A DNA stretch of 32,493 nucleotides from contig CABYRE010000013.1 in assembly GCA_902521325.1 (NCBI GenBank), positions 1 through 32,493 of the forward strand. The letters are read 5' to 3'. Source of the stretch: an uncultured Alphaproteobacteria bacterium (GTDB lineage: Bacteria > Pseudomonadota > Alphaproteobacteria > HIMB59 > GCA-002718135). Positions 7,943 through 16,124 of this stretch are shown one piece after another. A model generated the notes under the pieces. That model made no database searches and was not told where the DNA came from. It saw nothing but the letters and a program-made list of their open reading frames with translations. Each line of letters starts with the position of its first letter. The stretch's first letter is position 1. The position numbers were made by a program, and so were the translations under genes.

Positions 7943-9172
7943 ATGACCATTAAAGTTTTAATGCCTGCATTATCTCCCACAATGTCAGAGGGTGTAATTA
8001 ATAAGTGGTTAGTTAATATTGGTGATACTGTTTCAGCTGGAGATATATTAGCGGAAATTGAAACTGATAAAGCAACAATGGAAGTTGAAGCAGTTGATGA
8101 GGGAGAAATTACACATTTAATTGATACAACATCAGATAAACAAATTGCTGTTAATTCTGTCATTGCTTTAATCAATGGACGCAAAGATGAAAGATTACAA
8201 GATTATAATGATAAAGATCAAACTGTAAGCAGTGAAGAAAAAAATGAAGTTTCAGAAACACCTAAATTAAACAATGAAGTAGATAAAAATCAAATAATAG
8301 AAAGCAGTAAAGATACAAACACTAAACAAAATACAAATTTTGCTTCACCGTTTGTAAAAAAATTTTCTAAAGATAACAATATTGATCTAACTCTTATTAA
8401 AGGGTCTGGACCTCAGGGTAGGATAATAAAAAAAGATATTCAAAATTTTGAACTTCATATTAATGATGAAAATATATCTGTAATTGAGCCTTCTAGTATT
8501 AGAAAAATAATTGCTGAAAGAACAACACAAACAAAAAATGAGGTTCCACATTTTTATCTTACTATTGAAACAAGAATGGATAAGCTAATAAATTTAAGAA
8601 AAAAAATAAATTCAAATAGTGATATCAAAATCTCGTTTAATGATCTCATTGTTAAAGCATGCGCAATGGCAATAGTGAAAAATCCAGAAACAAATATTTC
8701 TTGGATGAATGGTAAAATTCATCAATATAAAAATATCGATATTGCTATAGCGGTAGCGTTAAAAGAAGGATTGATTACACCTATTGTTAAAGAAGCTGAT
8801 ACAAAAGGATTAGCTAAAATCTCAACAGAAATTAAATCATTAGTAAAAAAAGCTAATCAAAATAAATTATTACCAGAAGAATATAGTGGAGGATCTATAA
8901 CTATCTCAAACTTAGGCATGTTTGGAATCACAGAATTTCAAGCAATTATTAATCCGCCACAATCAAGTATTATTGCAATTGGATCTATAATTGAAAAACC
9001 TGTTGTGAACTCTGGCAGTATTGAAATAGGGCATACAATGAAATCTACTATTTCAGCAGATCATAGATCACTGGATGGTGCCGTTGCGGCAAAATTACTC
9101 AAAGATTTTAGCGATATTTTAGAAGATCCCTTCCAAATATGGTTGAATAGCATGGATATGGAAGTTATTTAA
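7943..9172 (+). CDS. pdhC: dihydrolipoamide acetyltransferase (pyruvate dehydrogenase E2)
   Basis: Transfers the acetyl group from lipoamide to CoA and forms the core of the complex. The 409 residues comprise one lipoyl domain (about 4-80, lipoyl Lys43), a charged linker, a peripheral-subunit-binding domain (about 133-169; [20 protein letters not shown] then [13 protein letters not shown]) and an acyltransferase catalytic domain (about 180-409). The catalytic motif is [14 protein letters not shown] with His374 and Asp378; [14 protein letters not shown] is also present. The binding domain implies an E3 partner, but no dihydrolipoamide dehydrogenase gene lies in the window. lipA follows 5 bases later, where lpd is often found in relatives. 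Confidence 0.96.
   Translation: MTIKVLMPALSPTMSEGVINKWLVNIGDTVSAGDILAEIETDKATMEVEAVDEGEITHLIDTTSDKQIAVNSVIALINGRKDERLQDYNDKDQTVSSEEKNEVSETPKLNNEVDKNQIIESSKDTNTKQNTNFASPFVKKFSKDNNIDLTLIKGSGPQGRIIKKDIQNFELHINDENISVIEPSSIRKIIAERTTQTKNEVPHFYLTIETRMDKLINLRKKINSNSDIKISFNDLIVKACAMAIVKNPETNISWMNGKIHQYKNIDIAIAVALKEGLITPIVKEADTKGLAKISTEIKSLVKKANQNKLLPEEYSGGSITISNLGMFGITEFQAIINPPQSSIIAIGSIIEKPVVNSGSIEIGHTMKSTISADHRSLDGAVAAKLLKDFSDILEDPFQIWLNSMDMEVI
7952..8104 (+). repeat. diverged direct repeat, copy 2: lipoyl-domain segment of pdhC
   Basis: Partner of 6572-6724. The encoded segments share LMPALSPTM and [18 protein letters not shown] exactly. Differences in the DNA are scattered, and many are silent. 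Confidence 0.8.
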
Positions 9173-9177
9173 CCTGC

Positions 9178-10113
9178 ATGAGTGGACCACGACATCCTGA
9201 GAAAGTTAAAAACAAATCAAATCCAATTCCTAAAAAGCCAAGTTGGATTAGAGTAAAAGCACCAACTTCAAAATTTTTCAAAGAAACAAATAAACTCCTA
9301 AAAGATAAAAAAATTGTAACTGTATGCGAAGAAGCTGCATGTCCAAATATAGCTGAATGTTGGCAAAAAAAACATGCAACATTTATGATACTCGGAGATA
9401 TATGTACTAGAGCTTGCGCATTTTGTAATATTAAAACTGGCAAACCTCATTATATTGATCACGGTGAAGCTATAAGAATTGCTGAATCAGTTAAGCAATT
9501 GAATTTAGAACATGTTGTAATAACTAGTGTTGACAGAGACGACCTAATAGATGGTGGAGCACTACATTTTATCAACGTAATAGATTCAATTAAATCTTTA
9601 AATCCAAGTTGCACAATTGAAATTTTAACTCCTGATTTTAAAAATAAACCTGAAGCTATAGATATTTTATCAAAAAATTTACCTGACGTCTTCAATCATA
9701 ACTTAGAAACAGTGCCAAGATTATATCCATCAATTCGTCCGGGTTCACGTTACTTTGTAAGTTTGAATTTACTTAGTCAAATCAAAGAAAAAAACCCAAG
9801 TATATTTACAAAATCAGGTCTAATGGTTGGTTTAGGTGAAACTAGAGAAGAAGTATATCAGGTAATGGATGATTTAAGAGCAGCTAATGTTGATTTTATT
9901 ACAATAGGGCAATACTTACCTCCAACACCGAAACACGCTAAGCTAGAAAAATTTATTACTCCTCAAGAATTTGATGAATATAAAAAAATGGCATACGCAA
10001 AAGGATTTCTAATGGTGGCATCATCACCGCTAACTCGTTCAAGTTATCATGCTTCTGATGATTTTAAAATCATGCAAGAAAATAGGAAAAATAAACTTTA
10101 TTCAATTCAATGA
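9178..10113 (+). CDS. lipA: lipoyl synthase
   Basis: Radical-SAM enzyme that inserts two sulfurs into protein-bound octanoate to make the lipoyl arms of PdhB and PdhC just upstream. The 311 residues hold the auxiliary cluster cysteines C50-x4-C55-x5-C61 ([15 protein letters not shown]), the radical-SAM motif C76-x3-C80-x2-C83 ([10 protein letters not shown]) and the C-terminal RSSY (287-290) whose serine ligates the auxiliary cluster. [17 protein letters not shown] and [11 protein letters not shown] are family-typical. The ATG at 9178 gives the expected RHPEK...[15 protein letters not shown] opening. It overlaps coq10 by 4 bases (ATGA). Confidence 0.97.
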   Translation: MSGPRHPEKVKNKSNPIPKKPSWIRVKAPTSKFFKETNKLLKDKKIVTVCEEAACPNIAECWQKKHATFMILGDICTRACAFCNIKTGKPHYIDHGEAIRIAESVKQLNLEHVVITSVDRDDLIDGGALHFINVIDSIKSLNPSCTIEILTPDFKNKPEAIDILSKNLPDVFNHNLETVPRLYPSIRPGSRYFVSLNLLSQIKEKNPSIFTKSGLMVGLGETREEVYQVMDDLRAANVDFITIGQYLPPTPKHAKLEKFITPQEFDEYKKMAYAKGFLMVASSPLTRSSYHASDDFKIMQENRKNKLYSIQ

Positions 10114-10547
10114 GATCTTCAAATAGAGAGGAAATAGTCGATCACGACGCAAAAGAACTTTTCGATATTGTTTTAGATATTGAAAGTTATCCGTATTTTA
10201 TTCCTTGGTGTTCAGCAATGAGAATTCATTCAAAAAATAAAAATGAAATATATGCTGATATGGTCGTATGGTATAAATATTTTATGCCTCAAACTTTTGG
10301 CTCTCACGTCACTTTTGATAAAAAAAAACTTTCAATAAGTACAACTTATATTGAAGGACCTTTAAAAGATCTTAAAACTAATTGGATTTTTGAATCATTA
10401 AAAAAAAATCAAACAAGAATTCATTTTAATGTTGAATTTGAATTTAAACGATTTTTTCACCAAAAAATTGCTGAAGCTTTTTTCCCTTTAATTGAAAACA
10501 AAATGATTGAATCATTTAAAGTTCGTGCTGATGAAATTTTAGATTAA
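10110..10547 (+). CDS. Coq10/RatA-family START-domain protein (ubiquinone-binding chaperone)
   Basis: 145 residues of a START/SRPBCC fold: the opening [21 protein letters not shown], then [32 protein letters not shown] and a C-terminal helix [13 protein letters not shown]. The pattern matches the Coq10/YfjG (RatA) family, whose members bind ubiquinone to support respiration. In E. coli the homologue was also named as a ribosome-association toxin. The lipA-coq10-cinA order is typical of alphaproteobacteria, which favours the ubiquinone role. It starts inside the lipA stop (ATGA) and its 3' end overlaps the convergent pncC gene by 9 bases. Confidence 0.85.
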   Translation: MRSSNREEIVDHDAKELFDIVLDIESYPYFIPWCSAMRIHSKNKNEIYADMVVWYKYFMPQTFGSHVTFDKKKLSISTTYIEGPLKDLKTNWIFESLKKNQTRIHFNVEFEFKRFFHQKIAEAFFPLIENKMIESFKVRADEILD

Positions 10548-11003
10548 TTGATTAATTTTGCTAAATATAAAATCTCTAGTTTTTCTCTGTATCTCCAATC
10601 GTTTCCCTTTGTATATTTTCTTGAAAATATAATTACTTTTATTAACTTTAATTCCAATAAACACTAATCCTACTGGCTTTAACTTTGTCCCACCATTAGG
10701 ACCTGCTATACCAGTTGTAGAAATGCAGATTTTTGTTTTTTCATTTTTGTACAGACCATTTATCATGTCCTCAGCTACTTCTTTACTTACAGCTCCAAAT
10801 TTAGAGAGATTACTTTTTGAAACAGATAAATATTTAAATTTAGCTTTATTTGAATAACTAATAATCCCGTAAGAGAAAATTTTTGAAACTCCACTATATT
10901 TTGTGATAGTGTTTGCTATTAACCCACCTGTGCATGACTCGGCAACTGAAATTGAGATATTTTTTTTTATCAATTTATCTATAACTTTTTTAATAATAGG
11001 CAT
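10539..11003 (-). CDS. pncC: CinA C-terminal-domain protein, nicotinamide-nucleotide amidase (PncC)
   Basis: Family role: deamidates nicotinamide mononucleotide to nicotinate mononucleotide in the pyridine nucleotide salvage cycle. The 154 residues form a standalone CinA C-terminal domain: SVAESCTGGLIAN with the active-site serine (Ser23), ISYSNKAK (Tyr50, Lys55), GAVSKEVAEDM and GIAGPNGGTKLKPVGLV (98-114). The N-terminal MoCF/COG1058 domain of full-length CinA is absent, as in E. coli PncC, so this is a normal short form and not a truncation. Its start lies within the last 14 bases of pgpA on the same strand. The 3' end converges on coq10. Confidence 0.9.
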   Translation of the reverse strand: MPIIKKVIDKLIKKNISISVAESCTGGLIANTITKYSGVSKIFSYGIISYSNKAKFKYLSVSKSNLSKFGAVSKEVAEDMINGLYKNEKTKICISTTGIAGPNGGTKLKPVGLVFIGIKVNKSNYIFKKIYKGKRLEIQRKTRDFIFSKINQLI

Positions 11004-11466
11004 TTACAATATAAAGAATTATTACTGTATATATTCCTGCTATTAAATCATCAAGAATTACACCAAAAGCTGATTTAAGTTTCCTGTCTACTATGTTGGC
11101 TGGAAAAATTTTCAATATATCAAAAAAACGAAATAAAATAAAAATTAACATTATTGTTACATAAGGATTTATTATTTTAATTTGATCATAAAATATTAAA
11201 ATTAAGTATACTCCTAAGAATTCATCAATAACTATTATTTTTGAGTCATGTGATTTTGTATGTGAAGAGAATTTATTAATGAAAAATAAAGATAGTAAAA
11301 AGATTACAAGAAAAATAACTACAAATATTTCTAAAGAAATAATTTTGTATTCAACAATAGGAAATAAAATAGCTATTGATAGAAAAGATGCAAAGGTTCC
11401 TGATGGTATTAATTTAATATATCCAGCAAAAGATAAAGATACAAAAAAATTAGCTAATTTTATCAT
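10990..11466 (-). CDS. pgpA: phosphatidylglycerophosphatase A
   Basis: Dephosphorylates phosphatidylglycerol phosphate to phosphatidylglycerol at the inner membrane. The 158 residues have about four hydrophobic segments. Visible are GYIKLIPSGTFASFL near the N-terminus, the acidic signature IVIDEFLGVYLILI, and the C-terminal FRFFDILKIFPANIVDRKL and ILDDLIAGIYTVI, where the DD-x-x-AG motif is diagnostic. The usual GTxGS reads GTFAS, a mild divergence. It overlaps ispDF upstream by 17 bases and pncC downstream by 14, so the three minus-strand genes probably form one mRNA. Confidence 0.88.
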   Translation of the reverse strand: MIKLANFFVSLSFAGYIKLIPSGTFASFLSIAILFPIVEYKIISLEIFVVIFLVIFLLSLFFINKFSSHTKSHDSKIIVIDEFLGVYLILIFYDQIKIINPYVTIMLIFILFRFFDILKIFPANIVDRKLKSAFGVILDDLIAGIYTVIILYIVNAYY

Positions 11467-12589
11467 CTGTTATATGAATTATTGACTCGGCTGCAATTCC
11501 TTCACCATTACCAATAAAACCAATTTTTTCATTTGTAGTTGCTTTAATAGATACAGAGGTATTTTTAATTTGAAGTAATGTTGAAATATTTTTAATCATT
11601 TTTGAAACATATTTATTAATTTTAGGTTTTTCAGCTATTATATTTATATCTAGATTGATTACAGAATAACCTTTTTCTTTAAGTTTATTTCTACAATAAA
11701 CAATGAACTTAGATGAATCTGCATTTTCCCATTTTTTATCTGTGTTTGGAAAGTGATAACCTATGTCTCTCATAGAGAGCGCTCCAAAAATACTATCACA
11801 AATTGCATGCAGTACAACGTCCGCATCAGAATGACCAATTAATTTAGAGAAAGGAATTTTAACACCCCCTAATTTTAATCCATTTTTGGTTTTTTTATCA
11901 ATTTGATGAATATCATAACCAATACCGTATTTTGTTATGGGCTTTCTATATAAATCAAATAACAGAATATCTTCTGGGTAAGTAATTTTAATATTATTTT
12001 TTTCACCTTCGACAAAATTTATTTCTATTTTTGACTTTTGTAATAGCCCTGCATCATCATTAAATTCGAAATTTTTATATTTGATATGTTCTTTTAATAT
12101 TAAATTATAATTAAAACCCTGAGGTGTTTGTACGTTAATTGCTTTTGTTTCTAATTTACTTTTCTTTATTAATTGTCTGTCATTATATTCAACATATGGA
12201 ATTACATTAGTATTTTTACCTAATTTGGATATAATTTTTTTAATTAATTTATTACTACATAAAGGACGTGCAGCATCATGTATTAATACATTTTTAATTT
12301 TAAATTTTTTTAAATTTTTTAAAGCATTAAAAGATGAAATTTGTCTTGTAAGCCCAGGTTTTGAATAGGTAATTTTTATTTTCTCAGAAATAGCCTTATG
12401 ATTAAAGTAAGTGTTTTGATATTTTTTATCTATTGAAATATTAATAATATCGAAGTTTGATAAATCTAAATTTGAAATAAAATAATTTAAAAAATTTGTA
12501 TTCCCAATTTTTAAGAATTGTTTTGGAATTTTTTGACCAAATCTCTTTCCTTTTCCACCAGCTAGAATTACAAGTGCATTTTTCATCAT
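11450..12589 (-). CDS. ispDF: bifunctional IspDF (MEP cytidylyltransferase / MECDP synthase)
   Basis: Carries out two steps of the MEP isoprenoid pathway. The 379 residues fuse IspD (about 1-215; nucleotide-binding LAGGKGKRFGQKIPKQF, LIHDAARPLCS, QTPQGF) to IspF (about 221-379; GIGYDIHQ with metal ligands Asp226 and His228, GHSDADVVLHAICDS with His261, ALSMRDIGYHFP, GFIGNGEGIAAESI). The fusion is characteristic of alphaproteobacteria and Campylobacterota. The start has tandem ATGs (12589, 12586). Catalysis of steps 2 and 5 by one protein explains the absence of a separate ispF. It diverges from ntrY with only 59 bases between the starts. Confidence 0.97.
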   Translation of the reverse strand: MMKNALVILAGGKGKRFGQKIPKQFLKIGNTNFLNYFISNLDLSNFDIINISIDKKYQNTYFNHKAISEKIKITYSKPGLTRQISSFNALKNLKKFKIKNVLIHDAARPLCSNKLIKKIISKLGKNTNVIPYVEYNDRQLIKKSKLETKAINVQTPQGFNYNLILKEHIKYKNFEFNDDAGLLQKSKIEINFVEGEKNNIKITYPEDILLFDLYRKPITKYGIGYDIHQIDKKTKNGLKLGGVKIPFSKLIGHSDADVVLHAICDSIFGALSMRDIGYHFPNTDKKWENADSSKFIVYCRNKLKEKGYSVINLDINIIAEKPKINKYVSKMIKNISTLLQIKNTSVSIKATTNEKIGFIGNGEGIAAESIIHITDDKIS

Positions 12590-12601
12590 TTTAATTTATA
12601 T

Positions 12602-12630
12602 ATTATACTGTTTTACTATCATTATTTAAA
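12602..12630 (-). promoter_or_regulatory. candidate sigma-70 promoter for ispDF-pgpA-pncC
   Basis: On the minus strand, TTTAAA (12630-12625), a 17-base spacer and a perfect TATAAT (12607-12602). The -10 ends 12 bases before the first ispDF ATG, predicting a leader near 6 nt and no Shine-Dalgarno. The same stretch on the plus strand contains TATACT (12604-12609), a possible overlapping -10 for ntrY. Confidence 0.45.
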
Positions 12631-12648
12631 AACTAACTAAAGTATACA

Positions 12649-14793
12649 GTGTTTAACCTATCAAAATTACTTAAATCTATTCATCTTTCAAGATTATCTT
12701 TTTATTTTTTAATTTTTTTAATCATATTGAGTTTCTCGATCACATTCTACTTAATGCTTCCAAATAACGATCTAGTAAAAGATCCAAGAAGACTACAATT
12801 TTTTCTATTGGCGGATGTAATTTTTGTCATTTTATTGATATCCATAATTATTAGACAAATTGTTCTGATTTTAGTGAGAAGAAGAAAAAGTTATGATGAA
12901 TCTCGATTATATATAAAATTTGTAAATTTATTTGCTGCAATGGCTTTAGGTCCAGCCATTGGCTTAGTTATTATAACATCATTATTCTTTAATTTAGAAT
13001 TAAGAACTTGGTATGGTGATGCTGTAAGGGATGCGGTTGTAAATTCTAATATCGTAGCAAGAAATTATGAAAATGAAATACAGGCAGAAATTGTGTCTGA
13101 TACTCAGTTAATTATGAGAGAGATATTAAAAGTTTCTCAAAATAATGAGGTTAATATTCAATCTATTAGAACAGCTTTAAGTGAATTTATTAACTTAAGA
13201 ACAATTTCAAGTATTTATATTTTTAATACGGAAGGCAATATATATTTAAGCTTAAAAGATCCTGATAATAAAAATTTTTCAGTGCCATCAAATGAAATAT
13301 TTAAGATTGTTAATCAAAATCGTGTTTATATTTTTCAATTAAATAAAAATTCTATTACAGCTTATAAAAAAATAAATTTTTTAAATGATGTTTACATGCA
13401 GGTTAATAGAAATCTAAATACCAATATCTGGGATCATATTAGCGCTACAAAAGAGGCATTTGAAATTTATACTATGAAAGAAGAGGAAAGTTCAGGAATT
13501 CAAATAACTTATTCAATGATATTTGTTCTTTTCTCCATTTGTTTTATATTAGTGGCTATTTTGATTGGATTTAATCTAGCTAGCAATCTTAGTAAACCAA
13601 TTACAAACTTAATCAAATCAGCGAATAAGATATCAGAGGGGAATTTTGATGCTAAAGTAAGTGAAGCAGATCAATTTCAAGAGATAAAAGTATTACTATC
13701 ATCTTATAATAAAATGATTTCTGAAATTGAGAATAAACAAAATGAGTTAATATCAAAAAGTCAAGAAGATGAAGAAAAAAGAATATTTATAGAGGCGATC
13801 TTAAGCCTTTTAACAATTGGCGTAATTTCCTTAGATAAAAATTTTAATATTTTGTTATACAATAAAACTTTAACAAAACTATTTAGAAACACTAAAACTT
13901 TTAAAATAAATGATAATTTTCTATCCTATTTCCCTGAATGGAAAAAGATATTCGAGAATTTTGAAATCTCAAATAAAGTATTATTAAATTTTCAATATGA
14001 TTTTACATTATATGATGATCAGAGGAATTTTAATATTAGAGTCATTAAAGAGATTAATGATAATAAAATTGAAGGATATGTTGTTGCCCTAGATGATGCT
14101 ACATCTTTAATTTTAGCAGAAAAACATGCTGCTTGGTCTGATATTGCAAGAAAGATAGCACACGAAGTTAAAAATCCTCTCACCCCTATTAAACTTTCTG
14201 CTGAAAGAATAGAAAAGAAATTTTTAGATCCAAAAACAGATAAGCAGGATATTTCACTTTTAACCAAAACAATATCAAGGCAAGTAGATGATATTGGAAA
14301 GTTAGTCGATGAATTTTCATCTTTTGCGAGAATGCCTGAAGCAGAAATTAAGCTTGATAACCTATCAAAATGTTTAGAAGAGTCATACCTTTTATACTTC
14401 AATACAAGGAAGGATATAAAGCTTAATATAATTAAACCTGAAAATGATATTTATTTTCACTTTGACACTCTTCAAATCTCAAGATGTTTCAGTAACTTAA
14501 TTAAAAATGCTATTGAAGCTGTAGAAAAAATACCCAACGCTGCAGTCGAAGTATTAATGGCTACTGATGCTAAAAATATAAAAATTGAAATAAAGGATAA
14601 TGGTGTGGGAATTGATGAAAAAATGTTGAGTAAAATATTTGAGCCTTATTTTACAACTAAAACAAAAGGAACCGGTCTTGGTTTATCTATTGTAAAAAGA
14701 ATTATTGAAGATCATGGTGGTAAAATAAAAATTGAGAAAAATAAAAATATGGCAGGAACAACATCACTAATTAATTTTGAATATAATGCATAA
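12649..14793 (+). CDS. ntrY: nitrogen/redox-responsive sensor histidine kinase NtrY
   Basis: Membrane kinase that phosphorylates NtrX. The 714 residues contain hydrophobic segments at about 18-37, 51-77 and 91-115, an extracytoplasmic region (about 118-284), a fourth segment (about 286-308), a HAMP region (about 309-360), a PAS-like region (about 375-490), the H-box IARKIAHEVKNPLTPIKLSA with His505, the N-box NLIKNAIEA (616-624), DNGVGID (650-656), FEPYFTTK and the G2 box GTGLGLS (674-680). All catalytic boxes are intact. The start is GTG; no nearby ATG preserves the first membrane segment. It overlaps ntrX by 8 bases. The dusB-ntrB-ntrC genes often found between ispDF and ntrY in relatives are not here. 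Confidence 0.93.
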   Translation: MFNLSKLLKSIHLSRLSFYFLIFLIILSFSITFYLMLPNNDLVKDPRRLQFFLLADVIFVILLISIIIRQIVLILVRRRKSYDESRLYIKFVNLFAAMALGPAIGLVIITSLFFNLELRTWYGDAVRDAVVNSNIVARNYENEIQAEIVSDTQLIMREILKVSQNNEVNIQSIRTALSEFINLRTISSIYIFNTEGNIYLSLKDPDNKNFSVPSNEIFKIVNQNRVYIFQLNKNSITAYKKINFLNDVYMQVNRNLNTNIWDHISATKEAFEIYTMKEEESSGIQITYSMIFVLFSICFILVAILIGFNLASNLSKPITNLIKSANKISEGNFDAKVSEADQFQEIKVLLSSYNKMISEIENKQNELISKSQEDEEKRIFIEAILSLLTIGVISLDKNFNILLYNKTLTKLFRNTKTFKINDNFLSYFPEWKKIFENFEISNKVLLNFQYDFTLYDDQRNFNIRVIKEINDNKIEGYVVALDDATSLILAEKHAAWSDIARKIAHEVKNPLTPIKLSAERIEKKFLDPKTDKQDISLLTKTISRQVDDIGKLVDEFSSFARMPEAEIKLDNLSKCLEESYLLYFNTRKDIKLNIIKPENDIYFHFDTLQISRCFSNLIKNAIEAVEKIPNAAVEVLMATDAKNIKIEIKDNGVGIDEKMLSKIFEPYFTTKTKGTGLGLSIVKRIIEDHGGKIKIEKNKNMAGTTSLINFEYNA

Positions 14794-16117
14794 AGTTTTA
14801 ATTATAGATGATGAAAAAGATATTTGTTTTCTTATTTCAGAAATTTTAAAAGATGAAAATTTTAATACTTCTATTGCTCTTAATTCAGATGAAGCAATAA
14901 GTAAATTCAATGAAATTAAACCTGATTTAGTTATTTTAGATGTATGGCTATCTAACAGTAAATTAGACGGTATTGAAATATTAAAAGAATTCAAATCGAT
15001 TAATAGCAATATTCCCATTATAATTATAAGTGGTCATGGCACTGTTGACCTTGCAGTAAAATCCATAAAAAATGGAGCGTATGACTTTTTAGAAAAGCCA
15101 TTCAACAGTGATAAATTAATTATTCTTACTAAGAGAGCAATAGAAAGTTCATCATTATTGAGTGAAAATAAAAATTTAAAAGATACCTTAATTAAAACAA
15201 CACCATTGATAGGAAATTCAGAATTTATTAAAAAAATTAATAAACTTTTAAACGAACAGATTTCAAGTAAATCTAGACTATTAATTGAAGGATCATTTGG
15301 AACAGGAAAAAAACACTTTACAAATTTAATACATCAAAATTCACAATATAGAGATAAACTTCCTATATCAATTGATTTTAAAAAACTAACAAATGAAGCA
15401 TTGGATAATATGTTTGCGGAAAATAAAGACTCAATTAATGAAAATATTTTTTATCGATCAAATAATAACACATTAATACTGCTTAATATTGAAACATTAC
15501 CAAATATTTATCAAAAGAAACTTTTAAATTTTCTAGAAAACAAAAAATTTTTTGAAGATCTCGATATTAAATTAAATCATAAAATTATAACAATTACTGA
15601 GAAAAATTTAGAAATTGAAATTGAAAAAGGTAATTTTATTAAAAGATTATACGATAGAATTTCAACAGATTTTATCAAATTTAAATCTCTCTCTGATAGG
15701 AGAGATGATGTTCTTCCTATTCTTGATTTTTATTTAAATGAAAAAAGTGGAGGAATTTTAAATTTTAAATTTTCTTCTAAAGCCTTAACTAAGTTACAAA
15801 TGTACGATTGGCCTGGAAATATATCTCAACTAATTAACTATGTAGAGAAAAGTCTAATACTTAATCAAGATCAAAATATAAAAGAGTTAGAGGTTGATGA
15901 TTTAGCACTACAAATGGGAGATGAAACTGCGTCAAATTCTTCCAATAATTCATTGGATTTGTCTTTAAAAGAAGCAAGATCGGAGTTTGAAAAAAATTAT
16001 TTAATATCGCAAATTAAGAGATTTAATGGTAATATAACTAAAGTTTCTGAGTTTACAGGAATGGAAAGAACTGCTCTTTATAGAAAATTTAAATCATTAG
16101 ATATAAAAGTAGAATAA
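14786..16117 (+). CDS. ntrX: response regulator NtrX with degenerate AAA+ domain
   Basis: 443 residues from the ATG at 14786 (a TTG at 14777 would add three residues). The receiver domain (about 1-120) is intact: Asp8/Asp9, phosphoacceptor Asp52 and Lys104. In the AAA+ region (about 138-360) a P-loop-like GSFGTGKK remains, but no GAFTGA loop can be found, and the Walker B position reads TLILLNIETLP where active proteins have TLFLDEIGDMP, so both acidic residues are gone. WPGNISQLINYVE is retained. A Fis-type HTH (about 395-440; GNITKVSEFTGMERTALYRKF) is intact. It probably binds DNA and responds to phosphorylation but should not activate sigma-54 RNA polymerase. Translationally coupled to ntrY by an ATGCATAA overlap. 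Confidence 0.92.
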   Translation: MHKVLIIDDEKDICFLISEILKDENFNTSIALNSDEAISKFNEIKPDLVILDVWLSNSKLDGIEILKEFKSINSNIPIIIISGHGTVDLAVKSIKNGAYDFLEKPFNSDKLIILTKRAIESSSLLSENKNLKDTLIKTTPLIGNSEFIKKINKLLNEQISSKSRLLIEGSFGTGKKHFTNLIHQNSQYRDKLPISIDFKKLTNEALDNMFAENKDSINENIFYRSNNNTLILLNIETLPNIYQKKLLNFLENKKFFEDLDIKLNHKIITITEKNLEIEIEKGNFIKRLYDRISTDFIKFKSLSDRRDDVLPILDFYLNEKSGGILNFKFSSKALTKLQMYDWPGNISQLINYVEKSLILNQDQNIKELEVDDLALQMGDETASNSSNNSLDLSLKEARSEFEKNYLISQIKRFNGNITKVSEFTGMERTALYRKFKSLDIKVE

Positions 16118-16124
16118 CTAATCA

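Noticed and set aside
9165-9443. 92-codon frame antisense to lipA
   Set aside because: It covers the conserved cysteine motifs of lipoyl synthase on the other strand and looks like no known protein.
10539-11003. CinA fragment as a pseudogene
   Set aside because: Standalone C-terminal-domain proteins (PncC) are normal, and all motifs are present.
11279-11485. 68-codon plus-strand frame across pgpA/ispDF
   Set aside because: Lysine-rich low-complexity translation opposite two conserved genes.
11450-12589. ispD-ispF fusion as an assembly or frameshift artefact
   Set aside because: Bifunctional IspDF is the usual form in alphaproteobacteria.
14019-14402. 127-codon open frame antisense to ntrY
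   Set aside because: It lies opposite conserved NtrY kinase sequence including the H-box, has no family resemblance and no independent start signal. It is a shadow of the real frame.
14777-14785. Upstream TTG start for ntrX
   Set aside because: The ATG at 14786 begins MHKVLIIDDE, where receiver domains normally start, and gives the recurrent 8-base overlap.
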